A stretch of 64,000 bases of DNA from Paramicrobacterium chengjingii (GTDB taxonomy: Bacteria > Actinomycetota > Actinomycetes > Actinomycetales > Microbacteriaceae), in NCBI RefSeq assembly GCF_011751765.2, contig NZ_CP061169.1, positions 2,604,001-2,668,000 on the forward strand. Reading direction: 5' to 3'. Below are positions 6,457 through 14,394 of this stretch, piece after piece (positions within the stretch are counted from its first letter, which is position 1; each line of letters opens with the position of its first letter). Position numbers and translations under genes: made by a program. The notes under the pieces are model-generated. The model searched no databases. It was not told where the DNA came from and worked only from the letters and a program-made list of their open reading frames with translations.

Positions 6457-8388
6457 TTACGACGTGAGGTCAGCGATCGTCGGCCGACCGGCGATCTCGT
6501 CGATCACGTCGTCTCCGGGAAACGCATCGACGATCGGGGCGTCGATCTCTGCACGACTCAACAGGTCTTCCATACGACGACGACGGTTTCGCGGGATCAC
6601 TGTGACCACGCGTCCCGTCTTGCCCGCGCGCCCCGTGCGGCCCGAGCGGTGCAGGTACGTCTTGTACTCGTCGGGCATGTCGGCCTGGATCACAAGCGTG
6701 ATGTCGTCGACATGGATGCCGCGCGCGGCAACGTCCGTGGCGACGAGCACCTTCACCCGACCAGAGGTGAGACGTTCGAGGTTGCGCTGACGGCGGCCCT
6801 GGCTGAGGTCACCGTGAAGGGCGACGGCTCGCACTCCCGTGTCTTCGAGCTCGTCGACGAGCTGCTCGGCATAGGCGCGGGTGCGAGTGAAGATCAGTGT
6901 CTTCTCGTCGCGGTCTGCAAGCTCAGAGAGCAGCTGCACCTTGTCTTCGCGCAGGGCAACGAGCACGCGGTGGTCGATGCTGCCGGAGTCCTGGTCTTCG
7001 CCGGCGACTTCGTGCACCGTCGGGTCGACGAGAAATTCCGTGACGAGCGCTGCGACGCCGGTGTCGAGGGTCGCCGAGAACAGCAGCTTCTGGCCCGCGG
7101 GGGCCGTACGCCGCAGAATGCGCTGCACCGGCTCGAGGAACCCGAGGTCGCACATGTGGTCGGCCTCGTCGAGCACCGATACTTTCACGTCTGACAAATC
7201 GAGGCGACCCTGCTCAATGAGGTCTTCAATGCGGCCAGGTGTGCCGATCACGATGTCGACGCCGCGCTTCAGCGCACCGACCTGGCGGCCTTGGGGAACG
7301 CCGCCATAGATCTGCGTGGTGAAAAGGCCAACGCTGCGAGCGATCGGCTGAACCGTACGGTCAATCTGCAAGGCGAGCTCGCGGGTCGGAGCGAGAATGA
7401 GGGCACGAGGCTTGCGACCCATGTCACGCTTTGTTCCGCCGCGGTTCTCAAGCAGCCGCTCGACGAGCGGTGCACCGAACGCGATGGTCTTACCGCTGCC
7501 TGTTCGGCCACGACCGAGAACATCTTTACCCGCGAGAACGTCGGGGATCGTCGCGGCTTGAATCGGGAAGGGGGATGCAGCGCCGAGCTCGCCGAGCGTG
7601 CGAACGATGTTCTCGCCAAGGCCGAGGTCACCGAAGCTCACACCTTCGACGTCCGATGCCTGAATGGCTTCCGCTTCGAGTCTCTCGAGCACCACGTCGT
7701 CGTGAGGAGTAAAGTGCTGCGGCGTCTCGCGCGGCGCAAACGAATCACGACGTTGCGGGCGGTCGTCGCGACTGGCACGACGCTGGGGCCGCTCGCTGCG
7801 GTCAATGTCGCGCCTCTGGGGACGCTCATCGCGGTCGAACTGACGCCTCTGTGGTCGCTCACCGTTGTCAAACCGCCGCTGTGGGCGGTCGTTGCGGTCG
7901 AACTGCCGACGCTGAGGCCGCTCATCGCGATCGCTGCGACGATGCGGCCGGTCATCACGATCAAATCGACGCGGCGGCCGGTCATCTCGGCTATCCCGAC
8001 GCTGTGGGCGGTCATCACGCTGAAACCGCGAACCGCGAGAATCTCTGTCGTCACGGCGCGGGCGATCCTCCCTGTCGAACTGCCGGCGCGGCCGACCATC
8101 TCTGTTGTCCCGACGCTGCGGACGCTCATCGCGATCGAAGCGACGCTGCGGTTGCTCGTCACGACGGTCACCAGCGCGACGCTGTTCGGCGCGCTCAGCA
8201 CGCTCGGCGGCATCCCAGCGTTCCTTCTTCGGGGATTCCTCCGGCGTACGGTATCCGCGGTGCCCTGGGCTGCGACTGCCCGGTCTCGGGCCGCCCTTCT
8301 TCGCCTGGTGAGCGCGACGGTTGGCCATGTAGTCGGGGTCGAAATTGCGGGCGGGACGTCCGCCTGCGGGCTTCTTATTCTTGGGCAT
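6457..8388 (-). CDS. DEAD-box RNA helicase with long Arg/Asp-rich N-terminal repeat region
   Basis: This ATP-dependent RNA helicase has 643 residues. The helicase core begins near residue 250 with a Q motif (FPIQAATIP), Walker A GRGRTGSGKT (about 292-301), the DEAD box in VLDEADHMCD, SAT in LLFSATLD, and motif VI HRSGRTGRAGKTG. Before it, residues about 75-215 are a tandem array of short units of the type RDDRPQRR/FDRDERPQRR, plus a basic start (MPKNKKPAGG). This tail should be disordered and RNA-binding. Similar but usually shorter tails exist in actinobacterial DEAD-box proteins. The gene stands alone, convergent with the SipW operon, with a long 5' region. A cold-shock or ribosome-assembly role is inferred from family. 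Confidence 0.95.
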   Translation of the reverse strand: MPKNKKPAGGRPARNFDPDYMANRRAHQAKKGGPRPGSRSPGHRGYRTPEESPKKERWDAAERAERAEQRRAGDRRDEQPQRRFDRDERPQRRDNRDGRPRRQFDREDRPRRDDRDSRGSRFQRDDRPQRRDSRDDRPPRRFDRDDRPHRRSDRDERPQRRQFDRNDRPQRRFDNGERPQRRQFDRDERPQRRDIDRSERPQRRASRDDRPQRRDSFAPRETPQHFTPHDDVVLERLEAEAIQASDVEGVSFGDLGLGENIVRTLGELGAASPFPIQAATIPDVLAGKDVLGRGRTGSGKTIAFGAPLVERLLENRGGTKRDMGRKPRALILAPTRELALQIDRTVQPIARSVGLFTTQIYGGVPQGRQVGALKRGVDIVIGTPGRIEDLIEQGRLDLSDVKVSVLDEADHMCDLGFLEPVQRILRRTAPAGQKLLFSATLDTGVAALVTEFLVDPTVHEVAGEDQDSGSIDHRVLVALREDKVQLLSELADRDEKTLIFTRTRAYAEQLVDELEDTGVRAVALHGDLSQGRRQRNLERLTSGRVKVLVATDVAARGIHVDDITLVIQADMPDEYKTYLHRSGRTGRAGKTGRVVTVIPRNRRRRMEDLLSRAEIDAPIVDAFPGDDVIDEIAGRPTIADLTS

Positions 8389-8756
8389 TGTGAGCTTTCC
8401 GGGTTGTTCTCGCGCATGAAAGGTACAAACCGCGCGCTGATTGACGCGGTATTCAAAACCCGGGCGTTCAGTGGCCGGGACCGTTCACATCGTGTGTGTG
8501 TTCGCATCTCGTTCTCGAGAGGAATCCGGCCCAACAGACTTACAAACCCATCCGCACACGGTGTTTTTTGCACATGCACGGTGTCCAGAGCCGACTTTCT
8601 AACATTAGTTCGATTTACCTGTGAATGGGCATTGAAACCCGTATTCGAACGCGCCTACTATCGTCTCGGCGCATGTGCGCGTATGGTGACACCCAACTAG
8701 TCCTTATGGACAGGGCGGACAGGTCACAAGCCTGCCCCAGAGAGAAAGGCGTCACC
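8389..8756. other. 368-bp intergenic region between helicase and GlsB-like gene
   Basis: No coding sequence is supported here. The region must hold the helicase promoter and its 5' leader on the minus strand; I could not identify its -10 or -35. On the plus strand it holds the promoter for the GlsB-like gene at 8632-8661. Base composition is locally less GC-rich around 8530-8640, as expected for divergent promoters. Confidence 0.5.
8632..8661 (+). promoter_or_regulatory. Predicted sigma-70-type promoter of the GlsB-like gene
   Basis: TTGAAA at 8632-8637 and TACTAT at 8656-8661 are separated by 18 bp. The -10 lies about 95 bases before the start codon at 8757. No experimental support. Confidence 0.5.
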
Positions 8757-9026
8757 ATGAATTTCATTGCATTTCTCATTCTCGGACTCATCGCCGGTGC
8801 CATCGCAAAGATGATCCTGCCTGGCAAACAGGGCGGCGGCTGGATCGTCACCCTCCTCCTCGGGGTCGTCGGCGCCTTCCTCGGCGGGTGGCTCGGCAAC
8901 ATGATCTTCGGGGTCGGTGTTGACGAGTTCTGGAGCATTTCCAGCTGGCTCCTCGCCATCGGCGGCGCGATCATCGTGCTGCTCATCTGGGGCTTGATCT
9001 TCGGCCGGAAGAGCAAGACCGCATAG
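8757..9026 (+). CDS. GlsB/YeaQ/YmgE family stress-response membrane protein
   Basis: This 89-residue protein has three hydrophobic segments (about residues 3-20, 30-52 and 63-84) separated by glycine-rich turns, and a basic C-terminus GRKSKTA. The pattern LIAGAIAKMILPGKQGGGW is typical of the transglycosylase-associated/GlsB family, small inner-membrane proteins linked to general stress. The ATG at 8757 has an AGAGAAAGG ribosome-binding site; longer frames upstream lack one. A strong hairpin terminator follows 20 bases after the stop, so the gene is monocistronic. Confidence 0.9.
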   Translation: MNFIAFLILGLIAGAIAKMILPGKQGGGWIVTLLLGVVGAFLGGWLGNMIFGVGVDEFWSISSWLLAIGGAIIVLLIWGLIFGRKSKTA

Positions 9027-9045
9027 TCGCTACTCAATCGCGCTG

Positions 9046-9082
9046 AATGCGACCCCCGGGGTTCACCCCCGGGGGTCGCATT
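9046..9082 (+). terminator. Hairpin terminator after the GlsB-like gene
   Basis: AATGCGACCCCC at 9046-9057 is exactly complementary to GGGGGTCGCATT at 9071-9082, and the four G at 9058-9061 can pair with C at 9067-9070, giving about 16 bp around a short loop. The following tract is only weakly U-rich. Confidence 0.85.
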
Positions 9083-9145
9083 GTGTTGTCGCGTTCATAC
9101 CGTCGAGCGATGCCGGGCAAACACGTCGCGTGACAGGATGTTTGC

Positions 9146-10369
9146 ATGGTTCAGGAGCGCACTTTCCCCCTCTGGCTGTGGATAACCGTCGGCAGCGTCT
9201 CCGTCACGCTGTACTCCATTGCGGTTCCGGTCAACGCGGTTCTCTATCAGGTTCCCGTCGCTATCGCCTTCGTGCTGTCGGCGTTCACCGCGGGCTCACT
9301 CCCCCTCGCGCTGCGCATGCCCCGCACCGCGATCGCGCTGTTCTCCCTCGGCCTTCTCGGCAATGGCATACTCTCCGGCCACGATCGCGACCCGTTCTGG
9401 CCCGGCCCCGTTCCCGTTCTCGAGATCATCACCCTTGCCCTCTTCATCGCACTTATCGTTTACAGCCGCGGCTGGAAACTTGCAGCAATAGCGTGGCTCA
9501 TCGCGGCCGCCGTGGCTGTCTCGCTGCCACCGCTCTCGGGGCGCAATTCGTCCCCGGCATACACGGGTGCCGAGACGGCAGACCTCATCGTCACATTCTC
9601 GATCGCGGCAGCAGCGTACGTGATCGCGCTGCTCATCGCCGGCCGAGCCACGATTCGAGACGAGCTCGCGCGGGAAAAGGAGGTATCTGCAGAGGAACAG
9701 GCCCGTCGACAACTCATCGAGGAGCGTTCACGCATTGCCCGAGAGCTGCACGACGTCGTCGCTCACAGCATGTCAGTCATCCAGGTGCAGGCTTCCACGG
9801 CGAAATACCGACTCACTGATCTCGACGTGCCTGTCGTCGCGGAGTTCGACGACATTGCGGCATCCGCCCGATCAGCGCTTGCCGAGATGCGCCGTCTGCT
9901 CGGAACGCTCCGCCCCGATGGTCAGGATGCCGAGAGGATGCCGCAGCGAACGATCGGGGACATTCCAGGACTTGTCGAAGGTACTCGCCGCTCCGGCATC
10001 GGCATTGACCTCAGCATCGACGACGATTTGCGCGGCGCGCCGCTCTCGGCGCAGGTGGCGGTATTCCGCATTGTGCAGGAGGCCATCAGCAACGCGCTGA
10101 GGCATGCGCCGGGGTCACGTATCAGCGTCAGCGTTGCACGCAGCAACACCTCGGGCCTTGTCATCTCCGTCATCAATTCAGCACCGCTTTCAGCTCCCGT
10201 GGATGCCGCGGGAGGCGGTCACGGGATCATCGGAATGCGCGAGCGCACAACGATGCTCGGCGGTAACCTCGAAACCCACGCGACCCCTGATGGCGGATGG
10301 ATCGTGCACGCCGTGCTACCGTTCGACGCGGAAGCGGATGTCGCTGCACGTGCCGAAGGGAACGCATGA
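9146..10369 (+). CDS. Membrane sensor histidine kinase (HisKA_3 type)
   Basis: The 407-residue kinase has an N-terminal membrane sensor with about five hydrophobic segments within residues 8-167, a short coiled linker, a HisKA_3 domain with His202 in IARELHDVVAHSMSVIQ, and a C-terminal HATPase with N-box EAISNALRHA and a G-rich GGGHGIIGMRER segment. This is the LiaS/DesK-like class that pairs with NarL-type regulators. Its stop overlaps the start of the cognate regulator gene by four bases. The signal is unknown; the lack of a large extracellular domain suggests membrane or intramembrane sensing. Confidence 0.92.
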   Translation: MVQERTFPLWLWITVGSVSVTLYSIAVPVNAVLYQVPVAIAFVLSAFTAGSLPLALRMPRTAIALFSLGLLGNGILSGHDRDPFWPGPVPVLEIITLALFIALIVYSRGWKLAAIAWLIAAAVAVSLPPLSGRNSSPAYTGAETADLIVTFSIAAAAYVIALLIAGRATIRDELAREKEVSAEEQARRQLIEERSRIARELHDVVAHSMSVIQVQASTAKYRLTDLDVPVVAEFDDIAASARSALAEMRRLLGTLRPDGQDAERMPQRTIGDIPGLVEGTRRSGIGIDLSIDDDLRGAPLSAQVAVFRIVQEAISNALRHAPGSRISVSVARSNTSGLVISVINSAPLSAPVDAAGGGHGIIGMRERTTMLGGNLETHATPDGGWIVHAVLPFDAEADVAARAEGNA

Positions 10370-11037
10370 CCATCTCCGTTGTCATCGCTGATGACCAGAC
10401 AATGGTGCGCGCCGGATTTGCCGCGCTTCTCGACGCACAGAACGGTATTCAGGTGGTCGGGCAGGCCGCGGACGGCATCGAAGCCGTCGACCTTGTGCGA
10501 CGCGAGAAGCCAGACGTGGTTCTCATGGACGTCAGGATGCCGGAACTCGACGGGCTCGAAGCAACACGTCGCATCCTCTCCCCTGCGCATCCGCTCCCCC
10601 ACGTGCCGCGCGTGATCATGCTCACAACATTTGATATTGACGACTACGTCTACGAGGCTCTCCAGTCGGGCGCGAGCGGCTTTCTGCTCAAGGACTCCCT
10701 GCCGGACGAACTCGTGCAGGCCGTGCGTGTCGTTGCAGCCGGTGATGCCCTTCTGGCCCCGAGCATCACGAGACGACTCATCGAGCAATTCGGCCAGAGT
10801 CGCCCGTCGACGCCGCGAGCACACCTGGAGCTGAACGCCCTCACAACGCGTGAACGCGAGGTGCTTACGCTAATCGGCTCTGGCCGTTCGAATGGCGAGA
10901 TCGCCACGGACCTCTTCATCTCAGAGCAGACCGTCAAGACACACGTAGGGAAGATCCTGCAGAAGCTGCAGCTCCGCGATCGCGTCCACGCAGTGATCTT
11001 TGCCTACGACGCGGGTTTGGTCACGCCCGCAAGCTGA
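10366..11037 (+). CDS. NarL-family response regulator
   Basis: This 223-residue protein has a receiver domain (DD at 9-10, phosphoacceptor Asp55 in VVLMDVRMPELDG, Lys in GFLLKDSLP) and a LuxR-type helix-turn-helix (LTTREREVLTLIGSGRSNGEIA, split by helix turns, then SEQTVKTHVGKIL). The ATG at 10366 overlaps the kinase stop (ATGA), so the two are coupled and form one system. The upstream frame extension lies inside the kinase gene and is rejected. Neighbouring genes do not reveal its targets. Confidence 0.93.
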   Translation: MTISVVIADDQTMVRAGFAALLDAQNGIQVVGQAADGIEAVDLVRREKPDVVLMDVRMPELDGLEATRRILSPAHPLPHVPRVIMLTTFDIDDYVYEALQSGASGFLLKDSLPDELVQAVRVVAAGDALLAPSITRRLIEQFGQSRPSTPRAHLELNALTTREREVLTLIGSGRSNGEIATDLFISEQTVKTHVGKILQKLQLRDRVHAVIFAYDAGLVTPAS

Positions 11038-11132
11038 GTGTGAATGGCCTGACAATGGCTGGGCATGGCTTGAACTGCGGCACTCGCTGAGGAATCGTGG
11101 CACGCACATACCCGCAACCGGAAGGAGAGCTT

Positions 11133-11426
11133 GTGCTCACCCTCACCGACAATGCAAGCACCATCGTCAAGACGATTGCCTCGCAGGCGACCGGCGAAGA
11201 CGATGCAGGACTGCGAATCAGCAGTCAGACGGAGCCAGGCAGCGGCGATTTCGCCGTCGATGTGGCTGCGTCACCCGAAACCGAAGACCAGGTGGTGGAG
11301 GCCGGTGGCGCACGAGTCTTCCTCGAGGAGGGCGCAGCCGTCGCCCTCGATGACAAGGTGCTCGACGCCGAGGTCAATGCCGAGGGCGCCGTGAGCTTCT
11401 CGATCGGCAACCAGCAGACCGTCTGA
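11133..11426 (+). CDS. HesB/IscA-like protein lacking cysteines
   Basis: The 97-residue product aligns by pattern with HesB/IscA-like proteins: LTLTDNASTIVKTIASQ at the start, GLRIS in the middle, and the ARVFLEEGAAVALDDKVLD stretch that matches the family's conserved VFLD...AA..LD region. A-type Fe-S carriers bind clusters through three cysteines; this protein has none, so cluster transfer is unlikely and its role is unknown. The GTG at 11133 is chosen because AAGGAG at 11122-11127 is ideally spaced; a GTG at 11097 has no ribosome-binding site. It is monocistronic, ending in a strong terminator. Confidence 0.75.
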   Translation: MLTLTDNASTIVKTIASQATGEDDAGLRISSQTEPGSGDFAVDVAASPETEDQVVEAGGARVFLEEGAAVALDDKVLDAEVNAEGAVSFSIGNQQTV

Positions 11427-11440
11427 GCCCTGCAAGCTTC

Positions 11441-11482
11441 ACGCTGCCTCACCCCCTCGTAGGGTGAGGCAGCGTTGTTTTT
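11441..11482 (+). terminator. Rho-independent terminator after the HesB-like gene
   Basis: ACGCTGCCTCACCC at 11441-11454 pairs perfectly with GGGTGAGGCAGCGT at 11462-11475 around a 7-base loop, followed by TGTTTTT. This is a textbook intrinsic terminator, starting 14 bases after the stop codon. Confidence 0.95.
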
Positions 11483-11556
11483 CACCCCGGCGTCCGATGC
11501 CAGCCGTGGCACCACGTTCATAGTCTTCTGAGTAGCTCATCTACCAGGAGGCGCAC

Positions 11557-12879
11557 ATGACCACCCTTGCACCGCTCCAGGCCGTCACTGCGGGGCGCCG
11601 ACGCTCACCGCGCGATGCCGGAATCGATCTGGTTCGCGCCGTCTGCCTTGCCATTGTGGTTGCGCTGCATTCGCTGATGGTCGGTGTCAGCCTCGGGTCG
11701 AATGGTCCTGTCTTCGAGAACGCTGCCGAAGGGCACGCCTGGTTCATTCCTGTCTCGTTCTTCGTGCAGGTGATGCCGCTCTTCTTCATCGTCGGAGGCT
11801 TCTCGACGCGGCTCGCGTACCGCTCGGCGCGGTCGCGCGGCACAGGAGCTGCCGGATTCGTCGCCGGTCGCGTGCAACGTCTGCTTGGTCCCGCCATCGT
11901 CATGATCGCCGTCGTTGGTGTCTCTCTGCTCACTATGACCATTGCCGGCATTCCGGCTGACATGGTCGCCGAAGCGGGGTTCCGCATCAGCCAGCCACTG
12001 TGGTTCCTCGGCGTGTATCTCGGCATCCAGGCTCTCGCTCCCGCGATGATCACCGCGCATGAGCGAGCCCCACGCATCACGCTCGCGCTCCTTGCACTTT
12101 CGGTGATCGGTGTGGATGTCGCGGCAGCAACAACGGGCATCGGCGGGATTGCGCTGCTGAACCTCGGCTTCGTGTGGCTGCTCGTGCAACAGCTTGGATT
12201 CTGGCTCGCCGATGGCCAAATCGATTCGTTGAGCGTTCGCGCTCGCGCAGCCATCGGCATCGGCGCTCTTGTCTCACTGATCGCCGTGATCGCGGTGGGG
12301 ATCTATCCGGCTAACATGTACGCCGCGCTGAACCCGCCCTCCGCAGCGCTCATCCTACTCGGAATCGCACAGCTCGCCGCACTATCACTGGCTCGGCCGT
12401 GGCTCCGGCGCGTTGCAGAACGCGAGCTGGTGCGCGACGTGGCCTCGTGGATCAATGCACGCTCGATGACGATCTACCTGTGGCATATGCCTCTGCTCAT
12501 CGCTCTCGCCGCGATCGGCCTCGTCGGCGCTATGAACGGGGTGCTCCCTCTGCCCGATCCCGGCACAGGCGCCTGGTGGGCAACGCGACCGATCTGGATT
12601 GCACTCGCGTTCGTCGCCACGGCACTCGTCTCGCAGTTCGCGGGCCGGTGGGAGCGCCGTGCAATGCCGACACCGACAGCATCCACACGTCGTGCCGTCA
12701 TTGCGAGCATCGCCGGCGTGCTCAGCGCAGTTGTTCTGCTGGTCAGCGGCATCACCGTCGTGACGGCGATCATGAGCGTGCTGCTGATGCGGGTGGCACT
12801 GGCCACCGCAGCAAACCCTCCTCTGGGTGGACGCAGCCGATACCAGAGGGTGATGCTCTCGACCTCGCCTCACGCATAG
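11557..12879 (+). CDS. Acyltransferase family 3 membrane protein
   Basis: This 440-residue integral membrane protein has about ten to twelve hydrophobic segments. The N-terminus DAGIDLVRAVCLAIVVALHS is the typical start of the acyltransferase-3/OafA fold, with the conserved Arg in DLVRA and His in VALHS used for acyl transfer. MPLFFIVGGFSTRLAYRSA and MTIYLWHMPLLI are the other family hallmarks. Such enzymes modify surface glycans or lipids with acyl groups; the acceptor here is unknown. A GGAGG ribosome-binding site precedes the ATG at 11557. The gene stands between a terminator and the DedA gene, nine bases downstream, so the two may be co-transcribed. Confidence 0.9.
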   Translation: MTTLAPLQAVTAGRRRSPRDAGIDLVRAVCLAIVVALHSLMVGVSLGSNGPVFENAAEGHAWFIPVSFFVQVMPLFFIVGGFSTRLAYRSARSRGTGAAGFVAGRVQRLLGPAIVMIAVVGVSLLTMTIAGIPADMVAEAGFRISQPLWFLGVYLGIQALAPAMITAHERAPRITLALLALSVIGVDVAAATTGIGGIALLNLGFVWLLVQQLGFWLADGQIDSLSVRARAAIGIGALVSLIAVIAVGIYPANMYAALNPPSAALILLGIAQLAALSLARPWLRRVAERELVRDVASWINARSMTIYLWHMPLLIALAAIGLVGAMNGVLPLPDPGTGAWWATRPIWIALAFVATALVSQFAGRWERRAMPTPTASTRRAVIASIAGVLSAVVLLVSGITVVTAIMSVLLMRVALATAANPPLGGRSRYQRVMLSTSPHA

Positions 12880-12888
12880 TTTTCAAGG

Positions 12889-13554
12889 GTGGACATCGTG
12901 AACGAATTCATCATGCAGGCCATTTCCTCTCCGTGGCTGTACGCGGTGATGTTTGCCGTCGCTGTAATCGACGGCTTTTTCCCGCCTATTCCGAGCGAGA
13001 CAGTGCTCGTGGCTGCGGCAGCCGTCGCTGTGTCGACGGGCAGCACCAACCTCGTGCTGCTGTGCGCCATCGCCGCGATCGGCGCCGCGATCGGCGACAA
13101 CATCGCGTTCACGATCGGCCGCTCCATCGGCATCCGCCGGTTCTCGTGGATGCGCCGACCCCGCGTTGCCGCGTCGTTTGACTGGGCAAGTCGAACCCTC
13201 AGCCGTTCGGGTGCCGGTCTCATCATCGGCGCCCGTTACATTCCCGTCGGGCGCGTCGCCGTCAACATGAGCGCCGGTGCCTTGCGATACCCACGTCGCC
13301 GCTTCATCCCCCTGAGCGTTGTCGCCGGCGCCATGTGGGCAGCCTACTCTGCGTGCATCGGGCTCGTCGCGGGCAATCTCGTGAAAGACAATCCGTTGCT
13401 CGGCGCCGTGATCGGCATCGTTCTGGCCCTGGTAATCGGCTTCGTGATTGACCGGGTAGCCGCGGCACGTCGCCGTCGACGCGAGGCGGCCCGCATGTCA
13501 GCCGAGCTCGACGCCGCCCGCGACTCCACGCGCGTTTCCGCGGATGCGTCGTGA
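12889..13554 (+). CDS. DedA family membrane protein (VTT domain)
   Basis: The 221-residue protein carries the DedA/SNARE-associated domain: ENG-like entry FFPPIPSETVLVAA near residues 25-38, a GDNIAFTIGRSIG segment, and the R-rich re-entrant motif GARYIPVGRVAVNMSAG, ending in membrane helices and a basic, Arg-rich tail. DedA proteins move undecaprenyl phosphate or other lipids across the membrane; which lipid here is unknown. GTG at 12889 is used, nine bases after the acyltransferase stop. Its last 57 bases overlap the 3' end of the convergent IclR gene. Confidence 0.9.
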   Translation: MDIVNEFIMQAISSPWLYAVMFAVAVIDGFFPPIPSETVLVAAAAVAVSTGSTNLVLLCAIAAIGAAIGDNIAFTIGRSIGIRRFSWMRRPRVAASFDWASRTLSRSGAGLIIGARYIPVGRVAVNMSAGALRYPRRRFIPLSVVAGAMWAAYSACIGLVAGNLVKDNPLLGAVIGIVLALVIGFVIDRVAAARRRRREAARMSAELDAARDSTRVSADAS

Positions 13555-14280
13555 CAGCTCTCGGGCGACAGCAGTAATTCGATCGACATAGTCGCGTGGC
13601 TCGGCACGGCCCTGCTCGACAGTGATGGCGATGGATGCCGCAGGCCAACCGACGTGGTCGGTCACAGCCACGCCGACTGACGCCAGGCCGCGCGTGATCT
13701 CACCGTCTTCTGACGCGAATCCACTGAGCCGCGTCACGTCGAGCAGCCGCCTCAGTTCTGAATATCGGCGCGGGCCGATGCCCGTGCGATCGACGAACGC
13801 CGATGTGTCGGGGAAGAGAGCCCGCACCTGGTGCTTCGGCAGCTGAGCGAGCATCGCACGGCCTGTGGCCGCGAGCTGCGCAGGGAGGCGAACTCCCACG
13901 TCGCTGACGAGGTGCGGCCTGCGTGGCGCGCGCTCCTCAACGATGTACAAAACGTCGCGGCCGTGCAGCACGGCGAGGTGTGCGTTCTCGCCAATGTCAT
14001 CGACGAGCGCCGCGAGCAGAGGTCGGCCGAGTCGGCTCAGAGGTTCGTGGCGCGCATAGCCGCCCGAGAGCTCGAACGCCGCGACTCCAAGGCCCCAACG
14101 GTGATCCTCTGGCAGATGTACGACGTAGCCCTGGCGCTGCATCTCTGCGAGCAGTTGATAGACAGTTGAGCGCGGCACGCCGAGACTCGAGGCGATTCGT
14201 GCCGCGGCGACAGGACCACGTTGTCTGGCGAGAAAGGTCAAGATGCGCAGCGTCTGATCGGCAGCAGGAGCTTTGCTCAT
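13498..14280 (-). CDS. IclR family transcriptional regulator (probable hut repressor)
   Basis: This 260-residue regulator has a winged helix at about residues 5-65 (ILTFLARQRGPVAAARIAS, LGVPRSTVYQLLAEM) and an IclR effector domain with ENAHLAVLHGRDVLYIVEE and LAATGRAMLAQL. It is transcribed divergently from hutH, 114 bp away, so it probably controls histidine degradation in response to histidine or urocanate. The ATG at 14280 has an AGAAAGGA ribosome-binding site; the much longer open frame to the left edge of its strand (to 15426) is antisense to hutH and is not used. Its 3' end overlaps the dedA gene convergently by 57 bp. Confidence 0.9.
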   Translation of the reverse strand: MSKAPAADQTLRILTFLARQRGPVAAARIASSLGVPRSTVYQLLAEMQRQGYVVHLPEDHRWGLGVAAFELSGGYARHEPLSRLGRPLLAALVDDIGENAHLAVLHGRDVLYIVEERAPRRPHLVSDVGVRLPAQLAATGRAMLAQLPKHQVRALFPDTSAFVDRTGIGPRRYSELRRLLDVTRLSGFASEDGEITRGLASVGVAVTDHVGWPAASIAITVEQGRAEPRDYVDRITAVARELSRRIRGNARGVAGGVELG

Positions 14281-14324
14281 GAGGCATCCTTTCTTTTCTG
14301 TGTTTGCCGTGCGCTGACGTACGC

Positions 14325-14340
14325 GTCCGGGATATCGGAC
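14325..14340. promoter_or_regulatory. Candidate IclR operator between iclR and hutH
   Basis: GTCCG-GGATAT-CGGAC is a 16-bp inverted repeat in the 114-bp divergent region, 55 bases before the hutH start. Its size and position fit an IclR-family operator. The link is inferred. Confidence 0.45.
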
Positions 14341-14394
14341 ACCACTGCCAGTATGCCTGTTCTCGTAGGGCTTGCGGTGCTGTGGAATCAAGGT

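Noticed and set aside
7740..8170. Repeat array resembling CRISPR
   Set aside because: The units are short, in frame, variable and coding inside the helicase gene; there are no spacers.
7291..8700. Long plus-strand open frame (469 residues) opposite the helicase gene
   Set aside because: It reads the antisense of the Arg/Asp repeat region, giving a biased Thr/Val/Arg composition with no domain.
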